47,875 nucleotides of DNA from Cellulomonas hominis (GTDB lineage: Bacteria > Actinomycetota > Actinomycetes > Actinomycetales > Cellulomonadaceae): the NCBI RefSeq assembly GCF_901521055.1, contig NZ_CABEGA010000034.1:1-47875 (forward strand), written 5' to 3'. Under the pieces are notes generated by a model. It was not told the DNA's origin, searched no databases, and saw only the letters and a program-made list of their open reading frames with translations. This document shows, in pieces, positions 1-8,608 of this stretch. A program made the position numbers and the translations under genes. The stretch's first letter is position 1; each line of letters opens with the position of its first letter.

Positions 1-117
1 GACGCGCTGAGCCCCGGCCCCCTCGCCTCCCGGCGACCGGGCCGCGGGGCCCGTGCCGGCAGGTGCCGCGGGGCGGCCCGGTCGCCGGGAGGCGAGGGGG
101 CCGGGGCTCAGCGCGTC
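1..117. repeat. Perfect 45-bp inverted repeat at window edge
   Basis: Bases 1-45 are the exact reverse complement of 73-117, separated by a 27-base spacer (46-72). The match continues right up to the window edge, so the true arms may be longer. Read leftward, it begins about 18 bases after the stop of the Cys-codon leader ORF (136-213), where an attenuator or terminator hairpin would be expected. A 45-bp perfect stem is long for a terminator, so a fold-back artefact at a contig end is a serious alternative. Confidence 0.9.
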
Positions 118-135
118 AGCGACGCGCGAGGGCGT

Positions 136-213
136 TCAGCGACGACAACAGCACGCGGCGGTCGACAGGGGTCGACAGGCGCGGGTGCGTGCGGTGGCGG
201 TCGTGTGGCGCAT
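136..213 (-). CDS. Putative cysteine-responsive leader peptide, 25 aa
   Basis: This short ORF starts at ATG 213-211 and encodes 25 residues ending in CCCRR; the three consecutive Cys codons lie just before the stop. Poly-cysteine short ORFs of this kind act in mycobacteria as attenuators ahead of sulfur-assimilation genes: ribosomes stall on the Cys codons when cysteine is scarce and the leader RNA refolds. A -10-like TACAGT (228-223) lies nine bases before the ATG, which suggests a leaderless or nearly leaderless message. A large inverted repeat follows. The regulated operon would lie to the left, outside the window. The function is inferred from the Cys run and position; the peptide itself has no domain. 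Confidence 0.55.
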   Translation of the reverse strand: MRHTTATARTRACRPLSTAACCCRR

Positions 214-222
214 GGTGCGGTG

Positions 223-228
223 ACTGTA
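223..228 (-). promoter_or_regulatory. -10-like element of the leader peptide
   Basis: TACAGT read on the minus strand, nine bases before the leader ATG. No convincing -35 hexamer is visible. Confidence 0.35.
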
Positions 229-287
229 GCAACAACCGACCGGGGCGCAGGACGGTGCGTCCGCCATGCGGTCGCCGGGCTGCCGCG

Positions 288-1160
288 TCACTCCGGGTTG
301 CACAGCGCCGCCAGCGTCTGCAGCAGGCCGACGTCGGGCCGCCACGGCTCCAGGTTCCAGCTCGCCTTGTCGGGGGCGCCGATGGTGTGGCAGGTCAGCT
401 GGTCGTGCATGGCGGGTGTCCCGGCCTCCGGCACCTGCGCGACGAGCTGCGACCAGACCGCCTCCTCGCCGGCGCGCCCGCCCGTCCGGGCCCACGTCGC
501 GGGGACGACCGCGAGGCTGCGCCCGCCCTCGTCGTCGCGGTCCGACCACGTGGCGCCGCGCACCGCGGTCGTGGCCACGGTGGCGGCGAGGGTCCCGCCG
601 GGCAGGGGCTCCACGCTGCCGTCGGTGCGCACCGGCACGACGACGGACCAGGCGAGCGTCCCGCCGTCGTCGGCGTCCACCTGCACCCGCAGCCCGGACC
701 CCGTGGCGACCCCGTCCAGGACGGGCGCGGTGACGGCGGCGACCGCGCGGCCGTCGCCGTCCCGCACGAGCGCGGACCCGTCCTCCAGCTCCTCCACCGT
801 CGTGCCCGCGGGCGGGACCACCGTCAGGACGGGGACCACCGAGGCGGTCCCGCCGTCGGACACGGGCAGCGGGGCGGTCAGCACGACCGCGCCGTCCTCG
901 TCGGGCGCGCCCGGGGCCTCCGGGAGCGGCGGCCACACCGCGAGCGTGACGTCGCCGACCGGGACGGCGGTGCCGGCCGCGCGGAGGCCGTCGGGGTCGG
1001 TCGGCCTGAGCTGCGCGTCGGTGCTCGCGCTCGGTCCGGCACCCGGCGCCTCGCTCGTCTCGCTCGTCCCGCGGGGTTCGGCGGGACCGGTGCACGCGGC
1101 CAGCAGGGCGGTCACCGCGAGGGCGGCGGCGGCGAGCGAGGCGCGCGGGCGGCGGGTCAC
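288..1160 (-). CDS. DUF2599 domain lipoprotein
   Basis: This encodes a secreted lipoprotein of 290 residues. The GTG start gives a short basic N-terminus, a hydrophobic stretch and a lipobox LLAAC with the lipidated Cys at residue 23. A Thr/Ser/Pro/Ala-rich linker follows (about 25-60), then a beta-rich body. The C-terminal 50 residues, with MHDQLTCH, the NLEPWRP motif and a final CNPE, match the DUF2599 family of actinobacterial exported proteins, whose function is unknown. The two Cys in that region could form a disulfide. The GTG overlaps the stop of the upstream membrane-protein gene by four bases (GTGA), so the two are probably co-transcribed. The start is fixed by that overlap and the signal peptide. 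Confidence 0.87.
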   Translation of the reverse strand: MTRRPRASLAAAALAVTALLAACTGPAEPRGTSETSEAPGAGPSASTDAQLRPTDPDGLRAAGTAVPVGDVTLAVWPPLPEAPGAPDEDGAVVLTAPLPVSDGGTASVVPVLTVVPPAGTTVEELEDGSALVRDGDGRAVAAVTAPVLDGVATGSGLRVQVDADDGGTLAWSVVVPVRTDGSVEPLPGGTLAATVATTAVRGATWSDRDDEGGRSLAVVPATWARTGGRAGEEAVWSQLVAQVPEAGTPAMHDQLTCHTIGAPDKASWNLEPWRPDVGLLQTLAALCNPE

Positions 1161-1717
1161 CCGCCCAGTGTGGCGGACCCGGGCGGGCGCGCGGCGCTCG
1201 GGGGGCCGGCGGGTGCGGCGTCCCGCCAGCTGTACCCGGCGCCCCGGAGGGCCTCCGCGAGCACCGCCGCCGGGACGGCGGTGCGGACGCGGGCGAGCTC
1301 CGTCCCGTTCGAGGCGAGCAGCACGAGCGCCTTGTCGTCGTGCAGCGCCTCGCGCACGTCGGCCCGCGGGTACGCCCGCCGGCTCGTCCTCTGCGTCACG
1401 ACGACCTCGTCGCGCGTCACGTCGATCCGCGGCTCCTTCCCCAGGTCGTCGGCCGCGGCCAGCGCCCCGAGCACCGCGCCGCCCGCGACCAGCGCCACGG
1501 GGCCCCAGCCGCCCCAGCCGTCCACGACCCGGTCGATCGTCTCGATCGCCCCGCGCCACGGGACGAACGCGAGCGAGAGCAGCCAGTCTCGCGCCAGGTG
1601 CAGGAGCAGCCCGGCGACGGCCCCGCCGCCGGCGAGCAGGACGTAGGTGAGCACGACGTCCTGCCGGGGCACCCGGAGCCCGGCGGTGCCCGTCGGCGGG
1701 TGCGGTCGCTCGGTCAT
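1157..1717 (-). CDS. Two-helix membrane protein, YqeB-like (tentative)
   Basis: This 186-residue protein has two predicted membrane helices (about residues 20-42 and 68-90) joined by an amphipathic stretch. They are followed by a soluble beta-rich domain of roughly 70 residues (DVTRDEVVVTQRTSRRAY onward) that resembles a pleckstrin-like fold, as in YqeB-family proteins. The biochemical role is unknown. A -10-like TACGCT ends six bases before the ATG, which suggests a leaderless message. The gene is divergent from purL and overlaps the downstream lipoprotein start. The family assignment is a memory-based resemblance only. Confidence 0.78.
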   Translation of the reverse strand: MTERPHPPTGTAGLRVPRQDVVLTYVLLAGGGAVAGLLLHLARDWLLSLAFVPWRGAIETIDRVVDGWGGWGPVALVAGGAVLGALAAADDLGKEPRIDVTRDEVVVTQRTSRRAYPRADVREALHDDKALVLLASNGTELARVRTAVPAAVLAEALRGAGYSWRDAAPAGPPSAARPPGSATLGG

Positions 1718-1723
1718 GCGGCG

Positions 1724-1729
1724 AGCGTA
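1724..1729 (-). promoter_or_regulatory. Leaderless -10 for the YqeB-like gene
   Basis: TACGCT on the minus strand, six bases before ATG 1717; there is no Shine-Dalgarno between them. Confidence 0.5.
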
Positions 1730-1804
1730 GGAACGGGCCGGCGGCGGGCACATCCGCCTTTCTGCGGAGCCGGGGTGCCGTGCGGGGGAGGCGCGCGGCG
1801 CCGG

Positions 1805-1810
1805 TAGCCT
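1805..1810 (+). promoter_or_regulatory. -10-like element upstream of purL
   Basis: TAGCCT, about 94 bases before the purL ATG. It would give a leader of about 85 nt that contains a small GC-rich hairpin near 1850-1882. No clear -35 or known riboswitch is seen. Confidence 0.35.
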
Positions 1811-1903
1811 TGTCCCGTCTGACGACGCCCGCCCCGCCCGGTCGCGCCCGGCGCCTGCACCTGCGCAGGCCGCGGCGCCCGGGCCACCAGCCCGAGGGAT
1901 TCG

Positions 1904-4336
1904 ATGACCAGCGCGCCCACCTCGCAGCAGCCCGCATCGCCCGGCCAGCCCGCCCCCGACCGGCCCGCCGGGCACGTCTCGGACACGGTCGAGCACGCCG
2001 CGGCCACCCCGGAGGCCGCGCAGCCGTTCGCGGAGCTCGGCCTCAAGCCCGACGAGTACCAGCGCATCCGCGACATCCTCGGCCGCCGCCCGACCGCCGC
2101 CGAGCTCGCGATGTACTCCGTGATGTGGTCGGAGCACTGCTCCTACAAGTCCAGCAAGAACCACCTGCGGAAGTTCGGCGAGCGGGTCACGCCCGAGATG
2201 ACCGAGCACCTGCTGGTCGGCATCGGCGAGAACGCCGGCGTGGTCGACATCGGCGACGGCTGGGCCGTGACGTTCAAGGTCGAGTCGCACAACCACCCGT
2301 CGTACGTCGAGCCGTACCAGGGCGCGGCGACCGGCGTGGGCGGCATCGTCCGCGACATCATCTCGATGGGCGCGCGCCCCGTGGCCGTCATGGACCAGCT
2401 GCGGTTCGGCGCGGTCGACCACCCGGACACCGCCCGCGTCGTGCACGGCGTCGTGTCGGGCGTCGGCGGCTACGGCAACTCCCTCGGCCTGCCGAACATC
2501 GGCGGGGAGCTGGTGTTCGACGCCTCCTACCAGGGCAACCCGCTGGTCAACGCGCTGTGCCTCGGCGTGCTGCGGCACGAGGACATCCACCTGGCGAACG
2601 CCTCGGGCGTGGGCAACAAGGTCGTCCTGTTCGGCGCGCGCACCGGGGGCGACGGCATCGGCGGCGCCTCGATCCTCGCGTCCGAGACGTTCGACGACAC
2701 CAAGCCCTCGAAGCGTCCGTCGGTCCAGGTCGGCGACCCGTTCATGGAGAAGGTGCTCATCGAGTGCTGCCTGGAGCTCTACGCGGCCCGGGTGGTCGAG
2801 GGCATCCAGGACCTCGGCGCGGCCGGCATCTCCTGCGCGACGTCCGAGCTCGCGTCCAACGGCGACGGCGGCATGCACGTCGACCTCGAGAACGTGCTGC
2901 TGCGCGACCCCACCCTGACGGCCGGCGAGATCCTCATGTCGGAGTCGCAGGAGCGGATGATGGCGGTCGTCACGCCGGAGAAGCTCGACGAGTTCCTCGC
3001 GATCACGTCGAAGTGGGACGTCGAGACGGCCGTGATCGGCGAGGTCACCGGCACCGGGCGCCTCACCATCGACCACCACGGGCAGCGGATCGTCGACGTC
3101 GACCCGCGGACGGTCGCGCACGAGGGCCCGGTGTACGACCGGCCGTACGCGCGGCCCGACTGGCAGGACGTGCTCGTCGCGGACTCCGTGAGCACCCCCG
3201 AGGGCGCGTCCCGGTACGCCCGGCCCGCGACCCCGGCGGAGCTCCGCGCGACCGTGCTGGAGCTGCTCGCCTCGCCGAACCTCGCGTCGAAGGCGTGGGT
3301 CACCGACCAGTACGACCGGTTCGTGCAGGGCAACACCGCCCTCGCGCAGCCCGACGACTCCGGCGTGGTCCGGGTCGACGAGACGACCGGCCTCGGCGTG
3401 GCGCTCGCGACCGACGCGAACGGCCGGTACGCCAAGCTCGACCCGTACACCGGCGCGCAGCTCGCGCTCGCGGAGGCGTACCGCAACGTCGCCGCGTCCG
3501 GCGCCCGGCCGCTGGCCGTGACCGACTGCCTGAACTTCGGCAGCCCCGAGGACCCGGCGTCCATGTGGCAGCTGGTCCAGGCGATCGAGGGCCTCGCCGA
3601 CGGCTGCGCGACGCTGTCGGTGCCCGTCACGGGCGGCAACGTCTCGCTGTACAACGGCACCGGGGAGCCCGGGAAGATCGACTCCGCGATCCACCCGACG
3701 CCCGTCGTCGGCGTGCTCGGCGTGATCGACGACGTCGCGGAGGCCACCCCGTCCGGCTGGACCACCGCGGGGCAGTCCGTGTACCTGCTCGGCACGACCC
3801 GGCCGGAGCTCGACGGCTCCGCGTGGGCGGACGTCGCGCACCAGCACCTCGGCGGCACCCCGCCGCGGGTCGACCTGGAGGCCGAGCGCCGGCTGGCCGA
3901 GGTCCTGGTCCGGGCGTCCCGCGACGACCTGGTCGACGCGGCCCACGACCTGTCGGAGGGCGGCCTGTCCCAGGCGCTCGTCGAGTCCTCGCTGCGCTAC
4001 GGCGTCGGGGTGCAGGTGGACCTGGCCGCCCTGTGCGAGCGCGACGGCGTCACGCCGTTCGAGGCCCTGTTCTCCGAGTCGACGGCCCGCGCGATCGTGG
4101 CGGTGCCGCGCAGCGAGGCGGTCCGGTTCGAGGACCTCTGCACCGCGCAGGGCGTCCCGGCGCTGCGGATCGGCGTCACCGCCGAGACCTGCACCCCGGG
4201 CGCGGGCGCGCCGTCGCAGGAGCTCCCGGAGGACCACGTGCACGCCCCGGCGGTCGAGGTCACCGGGCTGTTCACGCTGCCGCTCGCCGAGGCCCGCGCG
4301 GCCCACGAGGCCACGCTGCCCCGCTACTTCGGCTGA
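1904..4336 (+). CDS. purL: Phosphoribosylformylglycinamidine synthase subunit PurL
   Basis: PurL converts FGAR to FGAM with ATP and ammonia, the fourth step of IMP synthesis. In the small (Bacillus-type) form it works with PurQ and PurS, neither of which is in this window. The 810-residue protein begins with a poorly conserved Pro/Ala-rich extension of about 40 residues. The conserved body follows: [12 protein letters not shown] near residue 73, the substrate loop ESHNHPS near 127, GVGGIVRD near 145, and the repeated second half with [18 protein letters not shown] and [11 protein letters not shown]. The length fits small PurL plus the extension. A GAGGG Shine-Dalgarno lies six bases before the ATG. 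A strong hairpin follows the stop, so the gene is probably monocistronic. Confidence 0.98.
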   Translation: MTSAPTSQQPASPGQPAPDRPAGHVSDTVEHAAATPEAAQPFAELGLKPDEYQRIRDILGRRPTAAELAMYSVMWSEHCSYKSSKNHLRKFGERVTPEMTEHLLVGIGENAGVVDIGDGWAVTFKVESHNHPSYVEPYQGAATGVGGIVRDIISMGARPVAVMDQLRFGAVDHPDTARVVHGVVSGVGGYGNSLGLPNIGGELVFDASYQGNPLVNALCLGVLRHEDIHLANASGVGNKVVLFGARTGGDGIGGASILASETFDDTKPSKRPSVQVGDPFMEKVLIECCLELYAARVVEGIQDLGAAGISCATSELASNGDGGMHVDLENVLLRDPTLTAGEILMSESQERMMAVVTPEKLDEFLAITSKWDVETAVIGEVTGTGRLTIDHHGQRIVDVDPRTVAHEGPVYDRPYARPDWQDVLVADSVSTPEGASRYARPATPAELRATVLELLASPNLASKAWVTDQYDRFVQGNTALAQPDDSGVVRVDETTGLGVALATDANGRYAKLDPYTGAQLALAEAYRNVAASGARPLAVTDCLNFGSPEDPASMWQLVQAIEGLADGCATLSVPVTGGNVSLYNGTGEPGKIDSAIHPTPVVGVLGVIDDVAEATPSGWTTAGQSVYLLGTTRPELDGSAWADVAHQHLGGTPPRVDLEAERRLAEVLVRASRDDLVDAAHDLSEGGLSQALVESSLRYGVGVQVDLAALCERDGVTPFEALFSESTARAIVAVPRSEAVRFEDLCTAQGVPALRIGVTAETCTPGAGAPSQELPEDHVHAPAVEVTGLFTLPLAEARAAHEATLPRYFG

Positions 4337-4342
4337 CGCGGG

Positions 4343-4377
4343 CCCGCGGGGCGGCGGAAATCCGCTCGCCCCGCGGG
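4343..4377 (+). terminator. Hairpin terminator after purL
   Basis: CCCGCGGGGCG (4343-4353) pairs perfectly with 4367-4377, and an inner GCGGA/TCCGC stem extends it apart from one bulged T. It lies seven bases after the purL stop. There is no U tract. Confidence 0.6.
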
Positions 4378-4389
4378 TCGTGCCGTCCC

Positions 4390-4395
4390 TAGCGT
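4390..4395 (+). promoter_or_regulatory. Leaderless -10 for rsgA
   Basis: TAGCGT ends seven bases before ATG 4403 with no Shine-Dalgarno, so the transcript should begin at or next to the start codon. Confidence 0.5.
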
Positions 4396-4402
4396 CGTCC
4401 GC

Positions 4403-5446
4403 ATGACGACCGGGACGGTTCCCACCCCCACGGGTCGGGTGGTGCGCGTGGACAAGGGCGCGGTGCTCGTGCTGCCCGCAGAGGGCGGCGAGCCGGTGCG
4501 CGTCGCGCTGCCCCGCGGCGGCACGGTGCCGCTGCTCGACCGCGCCGGCGCGCTCGTCGGCACCGTCCCGCCGGCGGTCGGCGACGGCGTCCTGCTCGGC
4601 GCCCACCCCGACGGCGCCCCGGCCCTCACCGCGCTGACCGAGCGCCGCACCGCGGTGGTCCGCGACGGGTCCGACCGCACCTCCCACACGCAGGTGCTGG
4701 CCGCCAACGTCGACGTCGTGCTGGTGGTCGAGCACCTGGACCCCGATCCCAGCCCCGGCCGGGTGGAGCGGCTGCTGACGCTCGCGTGGCGGTCGGGGGC
4801 CCTGCCGGTCGTCGTGCTGACCAAGGCCGACCTGGTGCCCGACCCCGGCGGGATGGCGGACGAGGTGCGTGCCGTCGCGATCGGCGCCGAGGTGCACGCG
4901 GTGAGCGTCACGACGGGCACCGGGCTCGAGCCGCTGCGCGCGCTGCTGACGCCGAGCACGACGCTGGTGGTCGTGGGGCCGTCCGGCGCGGGGAAGTCCA
5001 CCCTGGTCAACGCCCTCGCCGGCGCCGAGGTCATGGCGACGGGCGACCGGCGCTCCGACGGCCGCGGCCGACACACCACGGTGCACCGCGAGCTCGTGCC
5101 GCTCGCCGGCGGGGCGTGCCTCATCGACACCCCCGGGCTGCGGGGCGTCGGGCTCGTCGCCGACGCGGAGTCGCTGGGCAGCACGTTCGCGGACGTCACG
5201 GAGCTCGCGGCGCGCTGCCGGTTCGGGGACTGCGCGCACCGCTCCGAGCCGGGCTGCGCCGTGCTCGCGGCGGTCGAGGACGGGAGCCTGCCCGCCCGCC
5301 GGCTCGACTCCTGGCGGCGGCTGGCCCGGGAGGCGGCCTTCCAGGAGCGGCGCGCGGACGCCCGGCTCGCGGCGTCGGAGCGGGCCCGCGTCCGCCAGGC
5401 CACGGCCGCCTACCATCGGATGCAGCGCACGCGCCCCGCCCGCTGA
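4403..5446 (+). CDS. rsgA: Ribosome small subunit-dependent GTPase RsgA
   Basis: RsgA is a circularly permuted GTPase that binds the 30S subunit and checks late 16S rRNA maturation around the decoding centre. The 347-residue protein shows the permuted order: an OB-like N-terminal region (to about 110), the G4 motif TKADL near 139, then the P-loop GPSGAGKST near 193 and G3 DTPG near 240. The zinc-binding set CRFGDCAHRSEPGC (about 272-285) and a basic C-terminal helix complete it. Length and motifs match the family. It sits between purL and a sterol-carrier gene with its own promoter-like element. Nothing unusual is seen. Confidence 0.96.
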   Translation: MTTGTVPTPTGRVVRVDKGAVLVLPAEGGEPVRVALPRGGTVPLLDRAGALVGTVPPAVGDGVLLGAHPDGAPALTALTERRTAVVRDGSDRTSHTQVLAANVDVVLVVEHLDPDPSPGRVERLLTLAWRSGALPVVVLTKADLVPDPGGMADEVRAVAIGAEVHAVSVTTGTGLEPLRALLTPSTTLVVVGPSGAGKSTLVNALAGAEVMATGDRRSDGRGRHTTVHRELVPLAGGACLIDTPGLRGVGLVADAESLGSTFADVTELAARCRFGDCAHRSEPGCAVLAAVEDGSLPARRLDSWRRLAREAAFQERRADARLAASERARVRQATAAYHRMQRTRPAR

Positions 5447-5451
5447 GCGGC

Positions 5452-5457
5452 GAGAAT
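5452..5457 (+). promoter_or_regulatory. Leaderless -10 for the sterol-carrier gene
   Basis: GAGAAT ends six bases before ATG 5464. It lies just past the rsgA stop. Confidence 0.4.
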
Positions 5458-5463
5458 GGCGGG

Positions 5464-5838
5464 ATGCCACCGCGCCGCCGCACCGACCCCGCGGTCGGCC
5501 GGGCCGCCGTCGCCGCCTGGCGCGCCGACCCGACCGACCTCCGCGCCCGCCGCACCGCCGTGCGGTTCACCCTCGAGGAGCTCGCGGACGTCGCGCCCGG
5601 GCACACCGTCGAGGTGCGGGTGCCGCCGGACGGGGCCGTGCAGGCCGTCGAGGGCCCGCGGCACACCCGCGGCACCCCGCCCAACGTGGTCGAGACCGAC
5701 CCGCAGACCTGGCTGGAGCTCGCGACGGGGGAGAGCACCTGGGCCGAGGCCCTCGACGCGGGCAGGGTGCGCGCGTCCGGCGAGCGCGCGGACATCGCCC
5801 GCTGGCTGCCGCTGCAGGCGACCCGCGCCCGGGGCTGA
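5464..5838 (+). CDS. Sterol carrier (SCP2-like) family protein
   Basis: This small soluble protein of 124 residues has a short basic N-terminus (MPPRRRTDPAVGRAAVAAW), a long helix and a beta-sheet core. TWLELATGESTWAEALDAGRV and the closing ASGERADIARWLPL correspond to the lipid-binding SCP2 fold. Homologues of this length are usual near purF in actinobacteria, but their ligand is unknown. The stop lies three bases from the stop of the convergent YigZ gene. The start is set by a -10 hexamer six bases upstream and by the conserved MPPRRR beginning. No catalytic motif is present. Confidence 0.85.
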   Translation: MPPRRRTDPAVGRAAVAAWRADPTDLRARRTAVRFTLEELADVAPGHTVEVRVPPDGAVQAVEGPRHTRGTPPNVVETDPQTWLELATGESTWAEALDAGRVRASGERADIARWLPLQATRARG

Positions 5839-5841
5839 CGG

Positions 5842-6501
5842 TCAGCGGGACTGGACCTGCGTGGGGCCGCGCTCCGCGGTCAGGGCGCCGGACGTGGCCG
5901 ACGCGAGCGCCGCGTCCAGCGCGTCCAGGTGCTGCGGCGGGACCATCAGGGTGAACGTCGCCTGCGCCCCGTAGGCGACGTCCTCGAGGGAGGCGTCGTG
6001 CCCGCCCGCCCAGTCGCGCAGCACCCCGTGCAGCCGGCCGGCGTCCGCGTGCGGGGCGTCGACCGTCACCCGCGTCGCCGCGCTGCGCCGCACGAGCCGG
6101 GCCAGGTCGAGCGCCTCGGACGTGGCGGTCGAGTACGCCCGGACCAGCCCGCCGGCCCCGAGCAGCACCCCGCCGAAGTACCGGGTGACGACGACCACCA
6201 GGTCCGTCAGGTCCCGGCGGCGGAGCACCTCCAGCATCGGGACGCCCGCGGTCCCGGACGGCTCCCCGTCGTCGGTCGAGCGCTGCTGCTCGGCGTGCGG
6301 GCCGACGGCGAGCGCGACGCAGTGGTGCCGCGCGTCCCAGTACCGCTTGCGGACCGCGGCGACGACGGCGTCCGCCTCGGCCACCGACGCGACCGGGTGC
6401 ACGAGGGCCAGGAACCGCGACCGCTTCACCACGAGCTCGTGCTCGACCGGCGCGGCGACGGTGGACGGGTACCGCGGGGCGGACTCGGCAGCGGCTCCCA
6501 C
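5842..6501 (-). CDS. YigZ/IMPACT family protein
   Basis: This 219-residue protein belongs to the UPF0029/IMPACT family (YigZ in E. coli). The eukaryotic relative binds Gcn1 and modulates translational control; the bacterial role is not settled. The N-terminal domain carries the conserved ELVVKRSRFLA, the long DGEPSGTAGVPML motif and VVVVTRYFGGVLLGAGGLVRAY. The C-terminal ferredoxin-like domain (about 145-215) is the usual DUF1949-type partner. Translation starts at GTG 6501-6499, six bases after a TAGGCT -10 on the minus strand, so a leaderless message is likely. The gene is divergent from 6569 and convergent with the sterol-carrier gene. Confidence 0.93.
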   Translation of the reverse strand: MGAAAESAPRYPSTVAAPVEHELVVKRSRFLALVHPVASVAEADAVVAAVRKRYWDARHHCVALAVGPHAEQQRSTDDGEPSGTAGVPMLEVLRRRDLTDLVVVVTRYFGGVLLGAGGLVRAYSTATSEALDLARLVRRSAATRVTVDAPHADAGRLHGVLRDWAGGHDASLEDVAYGAQATFTLMVPPQHLDALDAALASATSGALTAERGPTQVQSR

Positions 6502-6507
6502 CCCGCG

Positions 6508-6513
6508 AGCCTA
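6508..6513 (-). promoter_or_regulatory. Leaderless -10 for the YigZ gene
   Basis: TAGGCT on the minus strand, six bases before GTG 6501. Confidence 0.5.
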
Positions 6514-6556
6514 GGGCCGCCGGTGGTCGCGGACGGCCGGGCGGTGGCGGGCGACC

Positions 6557-6562
6557 TAGGAT
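6557..6562 (+). promoter_or_regulatory. Leaderless -10 for the 6569 gene
   Basis: TAGGAT, six bases before GTG 6569, with no Shine-Dalgarno. Confidence 0.5.
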
Positions 6563-6568
6563 CGGCGG

Positions 6569-6982
6569 GTGGCTGACGCGACCGACACCGGGCGACCCGA
6601 CGACGAGACAGGCGCGGACCTGCCCGCACAGCCGACCCCGGTGGAGCCGGCTCCCGCGGCGGCGCCGCGGCCCGAGCCGACCGAGGCCGAGCTGGCCCGC
6701 GTCGCCGAGCCCGCGCGCGTGCGCCGGGCCCCGAAGGTCGGCGCGTTCATCACGGCGGGCGTCCTGCTCGGGGCGCTGCTCGGGCTGGTCGCCGCGCTCG
6801 TCGTGGGGTCGTCGGACGCGCCGTCGGACGGCACCGCGTTCATCAGCATCCTGGAGGGCGAGGGCGCCGTCCGGCTGCTCTCGGCGCTGCTCGGCGCGAT
6901 CATCGGCGCGTTCGTCGGGGCGGGGCTGGCGGTGCTGGCGGACCGGCGCAGCGTGCGCCGCCGGGACGCCGGCCAGGGCTGA
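6569..6982 (+). CDS. Hypothetical two-helix membrane protein upstream of purF
   Basis: This 137-residue protein has an acidic, Pro/Ala-rich soluble N-terminus (about 1-55). Two Gly/Ala-rich membrane helices follow: GAFITAGVLLGALLGLVAAL near 58-77 and LLSALLGAIIGAFVGAGLAV near 104-123. A short basic tail (RRSVRRRD) ends the protein. It carries no enzyme motif. Proteins of this shape occur before purF in related actinobacteria, but I do not know a function. GTG is chosen as the start because of the -10 hexamer six bases upstream; an internal start would shorten the acidic region only. Confidence 0.75.
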   Translation: MADATDTGRPDDETGADLPAQPTPVEPAPAAAPRPEPTEAELARVAEPARVRRAPKVGAFITAGVLLGALLGLVAALVVGSSDAPSDGTAFISILEGEGAVRLLSALLGAIIGAFVGAGLAVLADRRSVRRRDAGQG

Positions 6983-7045
6983 CCGCACGCCGCCGGGGGA
7001 GCGCCCGCAGAACCCGCCGGCTCGGCCGCGCGCGGGGGCCTGTGT

Positions 7046-7051
7046 CACCAT
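7046..7051 (+). promoter_or_regulatory. Possible leaderless -10 for purF
   Basis: CACCAT, six bases before GTG 7058. It matches the spacing seen at other genes here, but the hexamer is weaker. Confidence 0.3.
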
Positions 7052-7057
7052 GGAGTC

Positions 7058-8608
7058 GTGGCCCCCCGCGGAGACGGACTGCTCAATCACGACCTCTTGC
7101 CGAACGAGAAGGGACCCCAGGACGCGTGCGGCGTCTTCGGGGTCTGGGCTCCCGGCGAGGAGGTCGCCAAGCTCACCTACTTCGGGCTCTACGCCCTGCA
7201 GCACCGCGGGCAGGAGTCCGCCGGCATCGCGACGTCGAACGGCGAGCAGCTGCTCGTCTACAAGGACATGGGGCTCGTGTCCCAGGTCTTCGACGAGACC
7301 GCGCTGAACGCCCTGCACGGGCACATCGCCGTCGGGCACGCGCGCTACTCGACCACCGGTGGCAGCACCTGGGAGAACGCGCAGCCGACGCTCGGCGCGA
7401 CCGCCGGCGGCACCGTGGCCCTCGCGCACAACGGCAACCTCACCAACACGGCCGAGCTGGTCGACCTGGTCGCGGAGCGGTACGGCGCCCAGCGGCGCGG
7501 CGAGCTCGCGCGCGGCAACACCACGGACACCGCGCTGGTGACGGCGCTGTTCGCCGGGGACCCCGACACGACGCTCGAGGAGACCGCGGTCGAGGTGCTG
7601 CCGCGGCTGCGCGGCGCCTTCAGCCTGGTGTGGATGGACGAGCACACCCTGTACGCCGCCCGCGACCCGCAGGGCGTGCGCCCGCTGGTGCTGGGCCGCC
7701 TCGAGCGCGGCTGGGTCGTCGCGAGCGAGACCCCGGCGCTCGACATCGTCGGCGCGTCGTTCGTCCGCGAGATCGAGCCGGGCGAGCTCGTCGCCATCGA
7801 CGCGGACGGGCTGCGCACGCGCCGGTTCACCGAGCCGCAGCAGCGCGCCGGGTGCGTCTTCGAGTACGTGTACCTGGCCCGCCCGGACACCACGATCGCC
7901 GGCCGCTCCGTGCACGCCGCCCGCGTCGAGATGGGCCGCCGCCTCGCCCACGAGCACCCCGTCGAGGCCGACCTCGTCATCCCCGTGCCGGAGTCGGGCA
8001 CGCCCGCGGCGGTCGGCTACGCGCAGGCGTCCGGCATCCCGTTCGGGCAGGGCCTGACCAAGAACGCGTACGTCGGGCGCACCTTCATCCAGCCGTCCCA
8101 GACGCTGCGCCAGCTCGGCATCCGCCTCAAGCTCAACCCCCTGCGCGAGGTCATCCGCGGCAAGCGGCTGGTCGTCGTGGACGACTCGATCGTCCGCGGC
8201 AACACCCAGCGCGCGCTCATCCGGATGCTCCGGGAGGCCGGCGCGGCCGAGGTGCACGTGCGGATCAGCAGCCCGCCGGTGAAGTGGCCGTGCTTCTACG
8301 GCATCGACTTCGCGTCCCGCGCCGAGCTCATCGCGAACGGCCTGGCCGTCGAGGAGATCGGGTCCTCGCTGGGCGCCGACTCCCTCGGCTACATCTCCAT
8401 GGACGCGATGGTCGCCGCCACCGAGCAGCCCGCCGCGCAGCTGTGCACCGCGTGCTTCTCCGGGAAGTACCCCATCGAGCTCCCGCCCGCCGACCGCCTC
8501 GGCAAGCACCTGCTGGAGCAGAGCGAGCTCCCGCTGGGCTCCCCGGAGGACGGGCTGGCGACGCTCGTGCCGGGCTCGGGCGGCGGCAACGCGCTGGAGC
8601 ACCCGTGA
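7058..8608 (+). CDS. purF: Amidophosphoribosyltransferase PurF
   Basis: PurF makes phosphoribosylamine from PRPP and glutamine, the committed step of purine synthesis. The 516-residue protein starts with a 23-residue propeptide ending QDA, followed by Cys24 of CGVFGVW, the N-terminal nucleophile of the glutaminase domain. The phosphoribosyltransferase domain shows the PRPP loop VVVDDSIVRGNT. GCVFEY, PCFYGID and CTACFSG supply the four Cys expected for the [4Fe-4S] Bacillus-type enzyme. The GTG is the only start that leaves a short propeptide. The stop overlaps the purM start by four bases, so the two genes form an operon. Confidence 0.98.
   Translation: MAPRGDGLLNHDLLPNEKGPQDACGVFGVWAPGEEVAKLTYFGLYALQHRGQESAGIATSNGEQLLVYKDMGLVSQVFDETALNALHGHIAVGHARYSTTGGSTWENAQPTLGATAGGTVALAHNGNLTNTAELVDLVAERYGAQRRGELARGNTTDTALVTALFAGDPDTTLEETAVEVLPRLRGAFSLVWMDEHTLYAARDPQGVRPLVLGRLERGWVVASETPALDIVGASFVREIEPGELVAIDADGLRTRRFTEPQQRAGCVFEYVYLARPDTTIAGRSVHAARVEMGRRLAHEHPVEADLVIPVPESGTPAAVGYAQASGIPFGQGLTKNAYVGRTFIQPSQTLRQLGIRLKLNPLREVIRGKRLVVVDDSIVRGNTQRALIRMLREAGAAEVHVRISSPPVKWPCFYGIDFASRAELIANGLAVEEIGSSLGADSLGYISMDAMVAATEQPAAQLCTACFSGKYPIELPPADRLGKHLLEQSELPLGSPEDGLATLVPGSGGGNALEHP

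Noticed and set aside
1157..5470. Very long antisense reading frames opposite purL and rsgA
   Set aside because: They are artefacts of high GC at third codon positions: composition is Arg/Ala/Gly/His repeats with no family match, whereas the opposite strand encodes clear enzymes.
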